In this document: positions 1-6,071 of the stretch, one piece after another
Position numbering within the stretch: the stretch's first letter is position 1
Layout: every line of letters starts with the position of its first letter
NCBI GenBank assembly: GCA_017543165.1
Contig: JAFYGL010000645.1
Location: forward strand, 1 to 6,071
DNA: 6,071 nucleotides
Source of the DNA: Victivallales bacterium
Lineage (GTDB): Bacteria; Verrucomicrobiota; Lentisphaeria; Oligosphaerales; Oligosphaeraceae
Direction of reading: 5' to 3'
Translations under genes and position numbers: made by a program
The notes under the pieces: generated by a model
The model's database searches: none
The model's input: the letters and a program-made list of their open reading frames with translations, nothing else
Told to the model about the DNA's origin: nothing

Positions 1-45
1 GGGAGCGGACTGCACGATTACGTGATAACTGCCCTATTCCGTTAA
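1..45 (+). CDS. Possible C-terminal tail of an unidentified upstream gene
   Basis: Frame 1 from the window edge encodes about 14 residues (GSGLHDYVITALFR) and stops at a TAA at 43-45. The only support is compositional: bases 1-42 are about 55% GC, like the coding DNA of this window, and the sequence turns strongly AT-rich right after this stop, as an intergenic spacer would. Fourteen residues are too few to assign a family. A second open frame (3-134) also runs through this stretch, so the choice of frame is uncertain. Confidence 0.22.
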   Translation, partial: GSGLHDYVITALFR

Positions 46-61
46 AAAATAAGCCAATGCT

Positions 62-90
62 GTTACATAATTGCATATTGGAGTTATATT
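62..90 (+). promoter_or_regulatory. Candidate sigma70-type promoter for prfB
   Basis: GTTACA at 62-67 (4 of 6 matches to TTGACA) lies exactly 17 bases before TATATT at 85-90 (5 of 6 matches to TATAAT), inside the AT-rich spacer ahead of prfB. It would start transcription near 97 and give a leader of roughly 55 nt. A perfect TATAAT also occurs at 130-135, but it has no recognisable -35 at the right distance and would leave only about 10 nt before the start codon. The assignment is by consensus matching alone. Confidence 0.35.
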
Positions 91-140
91 ACAGACAATT
101 CCGCCAATCCTATCCATCTGGGGCGGTCGTATAATTAATT

Positions 141-146
141 AAGGAA
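141..146 (+). promoter_or_regulatory. Ribosome binding site of prfB
   Basis: AAGGAA lies 5 nt before the ATG at 152-154. It fixes the true start of prfB in the short zero frame, upstream of the recoding site. The long +1 frame that carries most of the protein has no comparable start signal of its own; its first start-like codon is a TTG at 255. Confidence 0.7.
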
Positions 147-151
147 ATACA

Positions 152-1274
152 ATGCTTAAGGAAGAATTGCAAAACAAAGTGCGTGAGGCCAACGAGCGCC
201 TCGAACACTTGAGGGGGTTTCTTTGACGTCCCGAGCAAGCAGGAAAGACTGGATTTGCTAGAGGCGCAAATGACAAGGAACGACTTCTGGGACAGGCGCG
301 AGGCGGCCCAGGAAATCGTGGCGGAAGTCAGTTCATTGAAAAACCTTCTTGAGCCATACAAGAAGACCACGGCCATGCTGGATGATTTGCAGACAATGCA
401 GGAACTGGCGGAGGCCGAAGGCGAGGATTCCGCATTCTACGACGAGGCGGAGCAGCAGGCCGATGCATTATTCAAGGAATTGGACAGGCTGGAATTCCTG
501 TGCTTCCTTTCAGGCAAGCTGGACCATAACAACGCAATTGTCACAATCCATCCAGGCGCAGGCGGCACCGAGGCCTGCGACTGGTGCTCCATGCTGCTGC
601 GAATGTACCTGCATTGGGTTGAAAACAGAGGCTTCACCTACGAAATTGCAGATATACAGCCTGGCGATGAAGCAGGCACGAAATATGTGACTTTCACAGT
701 GACAGGCGAGTTCGCATACGGATACATGAAGGCTGAAAAAGGCGTGCACCGCCTGGTAAGAATATCGCCGTTTGACGCCAACAAGCGCCGCCATACCTCA
801 TTTGCATCAGTGGATGTTCTCCCCGAAATCAATGATGAAATCAACATTGAGATTGCGGAATCCGACTTGAGGATAGACACATTCCGCGCATCTGGCGCTG
901 GCGGCCAGCACATCAACAGAACCGATTCCGCAGTGCGTATCACGCATCTTCCCACTGGCATTGTGGTGACATGCCAGAGCGAGCGCTCCCAGCACAAGAA
1001 CAAGGCAAACGCAATGCGCATTCTTAAAGCGCGTCTCTATGACCTGGAGGAAACAAAGCGCCGCGCGGAACATGCCGCCGAATCCGCCGCCAAGGGCGAC
1101 AATGCCTGGGGCAACCAGATACGCTCGTACGTGTTCCAGCCATACCAGCAGGTCAAGGACCTCAGAACCGACACTGAAACCAGCAACATTTCCGCCGTCA
1201 TGGACGGTGACATCGACCAATTCATTATCGCCTGGCTAAAAGCGGGGCAACCCGCCTCAAGGCATCAGGAATAA
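152..1274 (+). CDS. prfB: Peptide chain release factor 2 (programmed +1 frameshift)
   Basis: Release factor 2 recognises UGA and UAA stop codons in the ribosomal A site and triggers hydrolysis of peptidyl-tRNA. The gene is in two frames: 152-223 encodes 24 residues (MLKEELQNKV...RGFL) and meets an in-frame TGA at 224-226. Skipping T224 continues as DVPSKQERLD... from 225 to the TAA at 1272-1274, giving 373 residues, close to the usual RF2 length (365 in E. coli). The RF2-specific stop-codon tripeptide SPF is at about residues 205-207, and the catalytic GGQ, within ASGAGGQHINRTDSAV, is at 250-252, the same numbering as in E. coli. Residue 246 is Ala, as in most RF2 proteins, not the Thr of E. 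coli K-12. The N-terminal third is acidic and helical, as in the family's domain 1. An SPF tripeptide instead of PxT excludes RF1. The next gene, tkt, follows after 70 nt and is functionally unrelated. Confidence 0.97.
212..227 (+). promoter_or_regulatory. RF2 programmed +1 frameshift (recoding) site
   Basis: The sequence is AGG GGG TTT CTT TGA C. An internal Shine-Dalgarno-like AGGGGG (212-217) sits three bases before the slippery CTT (221-223), which is followed by the weak stop context TGA-C. This is the classic RF2 autoregulatory element; the E. coli site differs by having TAT where TTT is found here. When RF2 is scarce, the ribosome pauses at UGA, the Leu-tRNA slips from CUU to UUU, and translation resumes at GAC (225). 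When RF2 is plentiful, a 24-residue peptide is released. The conserved geometry and the continuous RF2 homology across the junction argue against a sequencing error. Confidence 0.96.
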
Positions 1275-1280
1275 TTCAAA

Positions 1281-1309
1281 TTGAAAACGCTTAGTTTGGC
1301 GCTGATAGT
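1281..1309 (+). promoter_or_regulatory. Candidate sigma70-type promoter for tkt
   Basis: TTGAAA at 1281-1286 (5 of 6 matches to TTGACA) is followed after 17 bases by GATAGT at 1304-1309 (4 of 6 matches to TATAAT), just after the prfB stop codon. Transcription would begin near 1316 and give a short leader that includes the tkt ribosome binding site. No terminator is visible between prfB and tkt, so read-through from prfB is also possible. The evidence is consensus matching plus a sensible position. Confidence 0.45.
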
Positions 1310-1344
1310 TAACCAAATCCAAAAATCAAGGAGAAAGAAATCAA

Positions 1345-3339
1345 ATGAACTGCAAGTGCGAAACCTTCAAAAAGGCCATTGATACAGTGCGTATCCTGGC
1401 GGCGGACGGTGTACAGAAGGCCAACTCAGGCCATCCAGGCATGCCAATGGGCGCGGCTGACTACGCTTTCACTCTCTGGAATGACTTCCTGAAGTTCAAT
1501 CCAGACGATCCAAACTGGATCGGACGCGACAGGTTCGTCCTCTCCGCTGGCCACGGCTCAATGCTCATCTACACACTCCTCCACCTCTTTGGCATGGGAT
1601 TGACAATTGACGACCTGAAGAATTTCCGCCAGCTGGGCAGCAAGTGCCCAGGCCATCCTGAATATGGCCACACCCGCGGCGTGGAAGTCACCACAGGCCC
1701 ATTGGCGTCAGGCCTTGCCTCCGCAGTCGGCATGGCAATCGGCCTCAAGCAGCAGAAGGCTCGCCTTGGCGCTTGCGACTGCCTCTTTGACCAGAAGGTC
1801 TATGTCATCAGCGGTGATGGCTGCTTCATGGAAGGCACTTCCCACGAAGCCTGCTCGCTGGCAGGTCATCTCAAACTGGACAACCTGATTGTCTTCTACG
1901 ACAGCAACAAGATCTCCATCGAAGGCGACACGGACATCGCCTTCACAGAAGATGTGGGCGCACGCTTCGCCGCATACGGCTGGAACATCATCAACATCAA
2001 CGGCAACTGCGTGAAGCAGATCCGCGCCGCCATCCAGATGGCAAAGGTCACCAAGGGCAAACCCACCCTCATCATCGGCAAAACCACCATCGGCAAGGGC
2101 TCGCCAAACCTGGCTGGCAAGGAAGCCTGCCATGGCGCACCTCTCGGTGCAGAAGAACTGGCGCTGACCAAGGAGGCCCTCGGCTTCGATCCCCAGAAGT
2201 CCTTCGTGGTGCCAGCCGATGTCCGCAAGCTCTGCAATGACACAATCGCAGCAAGGACGGCGGAAGCCGCTGAATGGGACAAGAAGTACAACAAGTTCAT
2301 CGCCTCATTGGACAAGGATGCAAAGGCAGCCGCAAAGGCTCTCCTGGACAAGGCTGTTCCAAAGGACATCTGCGCACAGTTGATGGCAGTCGCACCTCAG
2401 AAGGCGACCGCGACACGCGCATCTGGCGGCACAATCATGCAGAAGGCCGCTGAACTGGTTCCCGCATTGGTTGGCGGTTCTGCTGATTTGAACCCATCCA
2501 CCAAGACATATCTCAAGGGCGCAGGCGACTTTGGTCCAGAAAACTGGGCTGGCCGCAACATCCACTACGGCGTCCGCGAACTGGCAATGGGCCTCATCAG
2601 CAATGGTCTTGCCCTCACAGGCACAATTCCGTTCAGTTCCACATTCATGGTGTTCTCAGACTACATGAAGCCTGCACTGCGCCTGGCCGCATTGCAGAAC
2701 CTCCACGAAATCTATGTGTTCACGCATGATTCATTCTTCGTGGGCGAAGATGGCCCGACCCACCAGCCAATTGAACAACTGGCAATGTTCCGCACTATTC
2801 CAGGCCTGACCACAATCCGTCCAGCCGAGGCAAATGAAGCCGCCCAGGCATGGGCAGCCGCATTGCAGGCCAATGGCCCAGTGGTGCTGTGCATGACAAG
2901 GCAGAACCTGAACAACCTGGATGAAGAGGTAGTGACAAAGAAGATGGATGTGTCCAAGGGCGCATACGTCGTTTCCGATGACAAGAACTTTGACCTCATC
3001 CTCATGGCCAGTGGCTCAGAAGTCAATGTGATAGTCGGCGCAGCCGCATTGCTCCGCGAAAAGGGCATCAAGGTCCGCGTGGTTTCAATGCCCAGCTGGG
3101 AACTCTTCGAAAAGCAGTCTGCCAAATACAAGGAAAGCGTTCTGCCAAAGGCCGCGACCAAGCGCATTTCCGTGGAAGCCGCTTCCACATTCGGCTGGGC
3201 GCGCTACGTGGGTCAGAACGGCCTCTCCATCGGCCTTGACCACTTCGGAGCCTCGGCACCTTGCGACCTGCTGGCAAAGCAGTATGGCTTCACACCTGAG
3301 GCCGTGGCTGAAGCCGCAGCAAAATACTTGGGCAAATAA
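1345..3339 (+). CDS. tkt: Transketolase
   Basis: Thiamine diphosphate-dependent transketolase moves two-carbon ketol units between sugar phosphates (xylulose-5-P to ribose-5-P or erythrose-4-P) in the cytosolic pentose phosphate pathway. The 664 residues match the family length (663 in E. coli TktA). The N-terminal TPP-binding domain has SGHPGMPMG (His30), SAGHGSML (His70), the GDG...N cofactor/metal motif (Gly157-Asp158-Gly159 to Asn188 in YDSNKI) and His263 in the CHGAPLG motif. The middle pyrimidine-binding domain has GSADL (Asp381), the catalytic glutamate Glu412 in HYGVRE, His461, and GEDGPTHQP (Asp469, His473). The substrate-phosphate residues Arg358, Ser385 and Arg519 (TRQNL) are present. 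The C-terminal domain runs from about residue 540. All expected catalytic and substrate residues are there, so the enzyme should be active. AAGGAG at 1328-1333, 11 nt before the ATG, supports the start. Full length and PTHQP distinguish it from DXP synthase and from split archaeal-type transketolases. Confidence 0.97.
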   Translation: MNCKCETFKKAIDTVRILAADGVQKANSGHPGMPMGAADYAFTLWNDFLKFNPDDPNWIGRDRFVLSAGHGSMLIYTLLHLFGMGLTIDDLKNFRQLGSKCPGHPEYGHTRGVEVTTGPLASGLASAVGMAIGLKQQKARLGACDCLFDQKVYVISGDGCFMEGTSHEACSLAGHLKLDNLIVFYDSNKISIEGDTDIAFTEDVGARFAAYGWNIININGNCVKQIRAAIQMAKVTKGKPTLIIGKTTIGKGSPNLAGKEACHGAPLGAEELALTKEALGFDPQKSFVVPADVRKLCNDTIAARTAEAAEWDKKYNKFIASLDKDAKAAAKALLDKAVPKDICAQLMAVAPQKATATRASGGTIMQKAAELVPALVGGSADLNPSTKTYLKGAGDFGPENWAGRNIHYGVRELAMGLISNGLALTGTIPFSSTFMVFSDYMKPALRLAALQNLHEIYVFTHDSFFVGEDGPTHQPIEQLAMFRTIPGLTTIRPAEANEAAQAWAAALQANGPVVLCMTRQNLNNLDEEVVTKKMDVSKGAYVVSDDKNFDLILMASGSEVNVIVGAAALLREKGIKVRVVSMPSWELFEKQSAKYKESVLPKAATKRISVEAASTFGWARYVGQNGLSIGLDHFGASAPCDLLAKQYGFTPEAVAEAAAKYLGK

Positions 3340-3351
3340 GTAGGTCCATTT

Positions 3352-3373
3352 CGCTGGGCGATATCGCCCAGCG
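3352..3373. repeat. Perfect 22-bp palindrome in the tkt-cstA gap
   Basis: CGCTGGGCGAT (3352-3362) is immediately followed by its exact reverse complement ATCGCCCAGCG (3363-3373), centred on GATATC. In RNA it would form a 9-bp GC-rich stem with an AUAU loop. The following bases (TGTTTCAATTT) are only moderately T-rich, so it is not a textbook terminator. It could protect the tkt mRNA 3' end, add to termination with the hairpin 12 nt downstream, or be a symmetrical protein-binding operator for cstA. The sequence does not decide between these. Confidence 0.8.
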
Positions 3374-3385
3374 TGTTTCAATTTG

Positions 3386-3415
3386 AGTGCGCCCCATTTC
3401 GGGGCGCACTTTTTT
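3386..3415 (+). terminator. Strong intrinsic terminator between tkt and cstA
   Basis: AGTGCGCCCC (3386-3395) pairs perfectly with GGGGCGCACT (3401-3410) around a 5-nt loop, ATTTC, and is followed by a run of T's to 3415. This is a 10-bp, mostly GC stem with a U-tract, which is a typical Rho-independent terminator for tkt. Unusually, the T-run is followed directly by AGGAG, the ribosome binding site of cstA, so the terminator ends 16 nt before the cstA start codon. Confidence 0.92.
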
Positions 3416-3422
3416 AGGAGAG
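3416..3422 (+). promoter_or_regulatory. Ribosome binding site that sets the cstA start
   Basis: AGGAGAG lies 9-11 nt before the ATG at 3432-3434 and decides the start of cstA. The frame is open further upstream to a GTG at 3387, but that GTG lies within the left arm of the terminator hairpin, and the extra 15 residues do not look like a CstA N-terminus. Confidence 0.85.
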
Positions 3423-3431
3423 AATAGTGTT

Positions 3432-5114
3432 ATGAACGGAACTTGGCTTTTAATTGGCTCACTGGCATATTTTGCCATAGCATATCTGACCTACGGTCGC
3501 TTTATTTCCAAACTCTTTGGCGTGGACAAGGGCAAGCCCTGCCCTTCCCATACACAGGCCGACGGCATTGACTATGTGCCAGCGCATCCCGCTGTGCTTT
3601 TCGGCCACCACTTCGCCTCCATTGCAGGCGCAGGCCCCATCGTGGGACCAATCCTGGCTGCGCTGACAGGCTGGCTGCCAGCCACACTCTGGATTCTTCT
3701 GGGCTGCGTCTTCATCGGCGCAATGCACGATTTCTCCGCCATGTTCCTGTCCGTCCGCAACAAGGGACGCTCCATTGCCTACGCAATTGAAAAGGAAATC
3801 GGCTATCTTGGACGCCAGGTGTTCCTGATATTCTGCTTCTTCGCGCTTATCCTGGTCACCGCCGTCTTCACCTTGAATGTGGCCGATGGCTTCCTGGCAA
3901 ACCCCGCCGTGGCGACCTCCTCGCTGCTGTTCATATTCATGGCGCCGATGTTCGGCATTGCCACCAACAAGAAAGTCCTTACCCTGACAGAGGCTACGCT
4001 GGTGTTCGTGCCATTGCTGTTCTTCTGCGTCTGGCTGGGCACAGTCATTCCATTTGACCTTGCGGCAGTTGTCGGCAGTGCCTCTACAGCCCGCAATATC
4101 TGGATATGCGGTTTGTTCTACTATGCATTCTGTGCCTCCATCATACCCGTATGGGTTCTGCTCCAGCCCCGCGACTATCTTAATTCTTTCCTGCTTTATG
4201 CCATGATGATACTTGGGCTGATTGGCGTGATAGCGGCAAAGCCCGCCATTGCAATGCCAGCAGTGAACGTGCCCAACGGTGCATTCCCTGGCGTATTCCC
4301 GCTCTTGTTCGTCACTATTGCATGCGGCGCCTGCTCAGGTTTCCACTCACTGGTGGCCTCTGGAACTTCTTCCAAGCAGATCAACAATGAAAAGGACATG
4401 CAGCCCGTGGCATACGGCGGCATGCTGGTTGAAGGCGTGCTGGCTGTGCTTTCCATCATCAGCGTTGCATATCTGGACATGAACGGCGTCAAGGAATTGC
4501 TTACTGGCGCTTCCAAGGTTCCCGCTCCAATTGCATTCGCGCGTGGGCTTGCGCATTTCTGCCAGGCGGCTGGCATCAACTACAACATTGGCTACAACTT
4601 CATAAGCCTGGCAATCTCAGCATTTATGCTGACCTCCCTTGACACAGTAATGCGCCTGGCGCGCTTCGTGTGGCAGGAACTCACCATGCCAAAGGACAAT
4701 TCTGACGAATCGCAGGCCAAGGCACTTGCCAAGACCGAAAACAAGCCATCCGCATTCCGCGCCTTCATCGGCAACCGCTGGACTGCCACAGTTGTCGTGC
4801 TGATTGCTGGCGCATACCTTGCACTCAGTGGCGAAGGCAATGACATGTGGCCCGTTTTCGGCGCATCAAACCAGCTTCTGGCGGCACTGACGCTGCTGTC
4901 AGTCACACTCTGGCTCATGCGCAAGAAGCGCCCTGCCCTTTTTGCCATGCTCCCCATGTTCTTCATGCTGGTCATCTCAATATGGGCACTGGTCTGTCTC
5001 ATCATCCAGAAATGGGGCAATGCCACACTGGTAAGCATATCCATCATGCTAATTATTCTTGCACTGTTCCTGTTCGTGCTGGCAATCTTCAAACTGTCGG
5101 CCAAAAAGAAATAG
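3432..5114 (+). CDS. cstA: CstA-family carbon starvation protein / pyruvate (or peptide) transporter
   Basis: This is a polytopic inner-membrane carrier of the CstA family (CstA N-terminal domain followed by the CstA 5TM region). In E. coli the relatives CstA and BtsT (YjiY) are associated with pyruvate uptake, and CstA was earlier linked to peptide uptake; the substrate here is inferred. The 560 residues start MNGTWLLIGS and include the signature region DGIDYVPAHP...FGHHFASIAGAGPIVGP (about 44-73). Further family blocks are GAMHDFSAMF (96-105), SGFHSLVASGTSSKQI (302-317) and MWPVFGASNQLLAALTL (472-488). Roughly 14-15 hydrophobic segments are visible, at about 4-22, 62-80, 84-104, 129-150, 162-178, 187-207, 224-243, 254-272, 287-305, 330-346, 388-402, 449-467, 474-495, 504-525 and 532-553. 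A polar loop lies at about 418-445, and the tail is lysine-rich (SAKKK). It is shorter than E. coli CstA (about 700 residues) but has both ends of the family fold. A terminator lies just upstream and another just downstream, so it looks like its own transcription unit or one fed by read-through from tkt. Confidence 0.93.
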   Translation: MNGTWLLIGSLAYFAIAYLTYGRFISKLFGVDKGKPCPSHTQADGIDYVPAHPAVLFGHHFASIAGAGPIVGPILAALTGWLPATLWILLGCVFIGAMHDFSAMFLSVRNKGRSIAYAIEKEIGYLGRQVFLIFCFFALILVTAVFTLNVADGFLANPAVATSSLLFIFMAPMFGIATNKKVLTLTEATLVFVPLLFFCVWLGTVIPFDLAAVVGSASTARNIWICGLFYYAFCASIIPVWVLLQPRDYLNSFLLYAMMILGLIGVIAAKPAIAMPAVNVPNGAFPGVFPLLFVTIACGACSGFHSLVASGTSSKQINNEKDMQPVAYGGMLVEGVLAVLSIISVAYLDMNGVKELLTGASKVPAPIAFARGLAHFCQAAGINYNIGYNFISLAISAFMLTSLDTVMRLARFVWQELTMPKDNSDESQAKALAKTENKPSAFRAFIGNRWTATVVVLIAGAYLALSGEGNDMWPVFGASNQLLAALTLLSVTLWLMRKKRPALFAMLPMFFMLVISIWALVCLIIQKWGNATLVSISIMLIILALFLFVLAIFKLSAKKK

Positions 5115-5136
5115 GGACGAACTGTAGAATGCGCGA

Positions 5137-5165
5137 GGCTGCGTGGTTTCCACGCAGCCTTTTTT
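5137..5165 (+). terminator. Intrinsic terminator after cstA
   Basis: GGCTGCGTGG (5137-5146) and CCACGCAGCC (5150-5159) form a perfect 10-bp stem around TTT, followed by six T's (5160-5165). It begins 22 nt after the cstA stop codon. On the opposite strand the hairpin is not followed by a T-run, so it is directional and serves cstA, not the convergent glycosyltransferase gene. Confidence 0.93.
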
Positions 5166-5185
5166 GTGTGGACAGTGGACTGTTT

Positions 5186-5205
5186 GGCGCCACGACGTGG
5201 ACGCC
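5186..5205. repeat. Imperfect inverted repeat between the convergent genes
   Basis: GGCGCCAC (5186-5193) can pair with GTGG (5197-5200) and CGCC (5202-5205) around a GAC loop with one bulged A, giving an 8-bp stem. It lies 19 nt beyond the stop of the leftward glycosyltransferase gene, so it could shape that mRNA's 3' end. There is no T-run on either strand, so I do not call it an intrinsic terminator. A small inverted repeat, ACAGT-gg-ACTGT, sits nearby at 5172-5183. Confidence 0.4.
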
Positions 5206-5224
5206 GTCGCCACTATCTGGCTAA

Positions 5225-6071
5225 CTACATCCTGTTATACAGCGCAATATGGGCGTTGAGGTTGGCGTCCTGGGTGAAGCGCTTGGGGGCGACAAATTGA
5301 TAGTCGTTGTTCATTGCGCGTTTCATGGCTTCGGCAAAGGCAGCGCTGTCGCCTGGAGGTACCAGAATATATTTGCCGCACACTACCTCTGGTAGTGAGG
5401 CATTGTCCGTGGCAATTACAGGCACGCCCATGGCGCAAGCCTCTGCGGCGCAGAAGCCAAAGCCTTCTGACAGCGAAGGCACACACACGCAATCCGCTGC
5501 CGCCACAATGCCTGGCAATTCATTATAAGGCACTGATGACTTGAAAACAACCTTGTCCTTCAATCCAAGTTCATCCACCAGTTGCACAGCCTCGTCATAG
5601 CCTGCCTGGCATGCCTTGCTTCGGCTTGCCAGTACCAGCAGCCTGGCATTCTCCGCCTTGATTTGTGCAAAAGCCCTCAGCAATACAGGCAGCCCCTTGG
5701 AGCGGCCTGGCCTGCCATTGAACAAAAACAAAAAGCCATCATCAAACCCAAGGCTTTTGCGCACAGCCTTGCCATCATGGCGTTCTGGATTCCAATGTTC
5801 ATAGTCCACTGCATTGTATATTACTTCAATAGATGACTTTGCAAAGCCCTGCAATGCATTGGCTGTGGCGTTTGAAACCGCAATATATCCGTCATAGCGA
5901 GGCACATATATCAGGCGTTCCGCCAATGAGTTTATCGCATTGGACAGCCACCCCGCATCCGACACTGCCGACCATTTGCCAATCCAGACCTCATGCACTG
6001 TAAGCAATATCTTCTTGCCACGCAATCTTGCTACAAGCCAGGCTGGCAAAGCAGCTGCAAATGTGCTGGTA
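5225..6071 (-). CDS. Glycosyltransferase, GT4 / group 1 type (5' end beyond the window)
   Basis: This GT-B fold glycosyltransferase should transfer a sugar from a nucleotide-sugar (or similar) donor with retention of configuration; donor and acceptor cannot be read from sequence. About 281 residues are visible. The frame is still open at the window edge (TSTFAAALPAWLV...), so roughly the first 60-100 residues of a usual 350-400 residue protein are missing. Counting from the TTG at 6047-6049, visible features are the inter-domain segment YIAVSNATANAL (55-66), the IYNAVDYEHW turn (77-86), the start of the C-terminal Rossmann domain FLFNGRPGRSKGLPVLLRAF (108-127), and the donor-binding EX7E motif EGFGFCAAE (Glu195, Glu203). 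The motif is followed by the family-typical GVPVIATDNASLPEV (208-222). The C-terminus looks complete and ends at a TAG (5225-5227). The gene converges on cstA, with about 110 nt between the stop codons. It could belong to a polysaccharide or LPS-type cluster to the right, but that is not visible. Confidence 0.9.
   Translation of the reverse strand, partial: TSTFAAALPAWLVARLRGKKILLTVHEVWIGKWSAVSDAGWLSNAINSLAERLIYVPRYDGYIAVSNATANALQGFAKSSIEVIYNAVDYEHWNPERHDGKAVRKSLGFDDGFLFLFNGRPGRSKGLPVLLRAFAQIKAENARLLVLASRSKACQAGYDEAVQLVDELGLKDKVVFKSSVPYNELPGIVAAADCVCVPSLSEGFGFCAAEACAMGVPVIATDNASLPEVVCGKYILVPPGDSAAFAEAMKRAMNNDYQFVAPKRFTQDANLNAHIALYNRM

Noticed and set aside
1..76. Minus-strand open frame from an ATG near 76 to the left edge (MQLCNSIGLFF...), possible divergent gene.
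   Set aside because: There is no ribosome binding site, only about 25 residues are visible, and the composition is poor for a gene of this genome.
3..134. Open frame running from the window edge to a TAA at 132-134, possible tail of an upstream gene.
   Set aside because: It crosses a strongly AT-rich stretch with codon third positions unlike the neighbouring genes, overlaps the candidate prfB promoter and looks like no family I recognise. It is more likely a chance open frame.
130..135. Perfect TATAAT as the main prfB -10 element.
   Set aside because: No -35-like hexamer lies 16-18 bases upstream, and the start point would fall at the ribosome binding site. The pair at 62-90 is a better fit.
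255..1274. prfB as a single-frame 339-residue gene starting at the TTG at 255.
   Set aside because: The codon at 255 is TTG without a Shine-Dalgarno. RF2-like sequence continues upstream through the canonical frameshift site to the ATG at 152.
1896..2369. Long minus-strand open frames within tkt and other antisense or overlapping frames inside prfB, cstA and the glycosyltransferase.
   Set aside because: They are shadows of the strongly biased codons of the real genes. They lack start signals and recognisable domains.
3387..3431. Upstream extension of cstA from a GTG at 3387 (15 extra residues).
   Set aside because: The GTG lies inside the terminator stem, has no ribosome binding site, and the extension is not hydrophobic like a CstA N-terminus. 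The ATG at 3432 has AGGAG at proper spacing.
6047..6049. TTG as the true start of the glycosyltransferase.
   Set aside because: The frame stays open to the window edge with family-like sequence (TSTFAAALPAWLV), and the N-terminal GT-B domain would be largely missing. The real start is beyond position 6071.

Overview
The window reads as ordinary bacterial chromosome with about 50-55% GC coding DNA. It holds three + strand genes followed by one convergent - strand gene that runs off the right edge. In order they are prfB (peptide chain release factor 2, with a programmed +1 frameshift), tkt (transketolase), a cstA-family carbon-starvation/pyruvate transporter, and the C-terminal part of a GT4-type glycosyltransferase. 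I see no mobile element, CRISPR array, tRNA, rRNA or phage-like module. The organism cannot be fixed from sequence alone. The TPP enzyme, CstA and GT4 proteins look bacterial. My low-confidence guess is a member of the PVC group (Lentisphaerae/Kiritimatiellota/Verrucomicrobia-like), based only on the general look of the proteins and codon use.

Layout. Positions 1-45 may be the last codons of an unidentified upstream gene. An AT-rich spacer with a candidate promoter (62-90) leads to prfB at 152-1274. This gene is split over two frames by a canonical recoding site, AGGGGG-TTT-CTT-TGA-C, at 212-227. After a 70-nt gap with its own candidate promoter (1281-1309), tkt occupies 1345-3339. The 92-nt tkt-cstA gap holds a perfect 22-bp palindrome (3352-3373) and then a strong intrinsic terminator (3386-3415). 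The U-tract of that terminator directly abuts the cstA ribosome binding site, and cstA starts at 3432 and ends at 5114. A second strong intrinsic terminator (5137-5165) closes cstA. The glycosyltransferase reads leftward and stops at 5225.

Functionally the genes are not an obvious pathway. RF2 ends translation at UGA/UAA and autoregulates through its frameshift. Transketolase links glycolysis to the pentose phosphate pathway. The CstA-family protein is an inner-membrane carrier, with pyruvate or peptides as likely substrates. The glycosyltransferase probably builds a cell-surface or other glycoconjugate, but its substrate is unknown. Central carbon metabolism and carbon uptake (tkt, cstA) are a loose theme. 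The most interesting features are regulatory: the prfB recoding site, and the terminator placed in what must be the cstA leader. No novel system is evident here.
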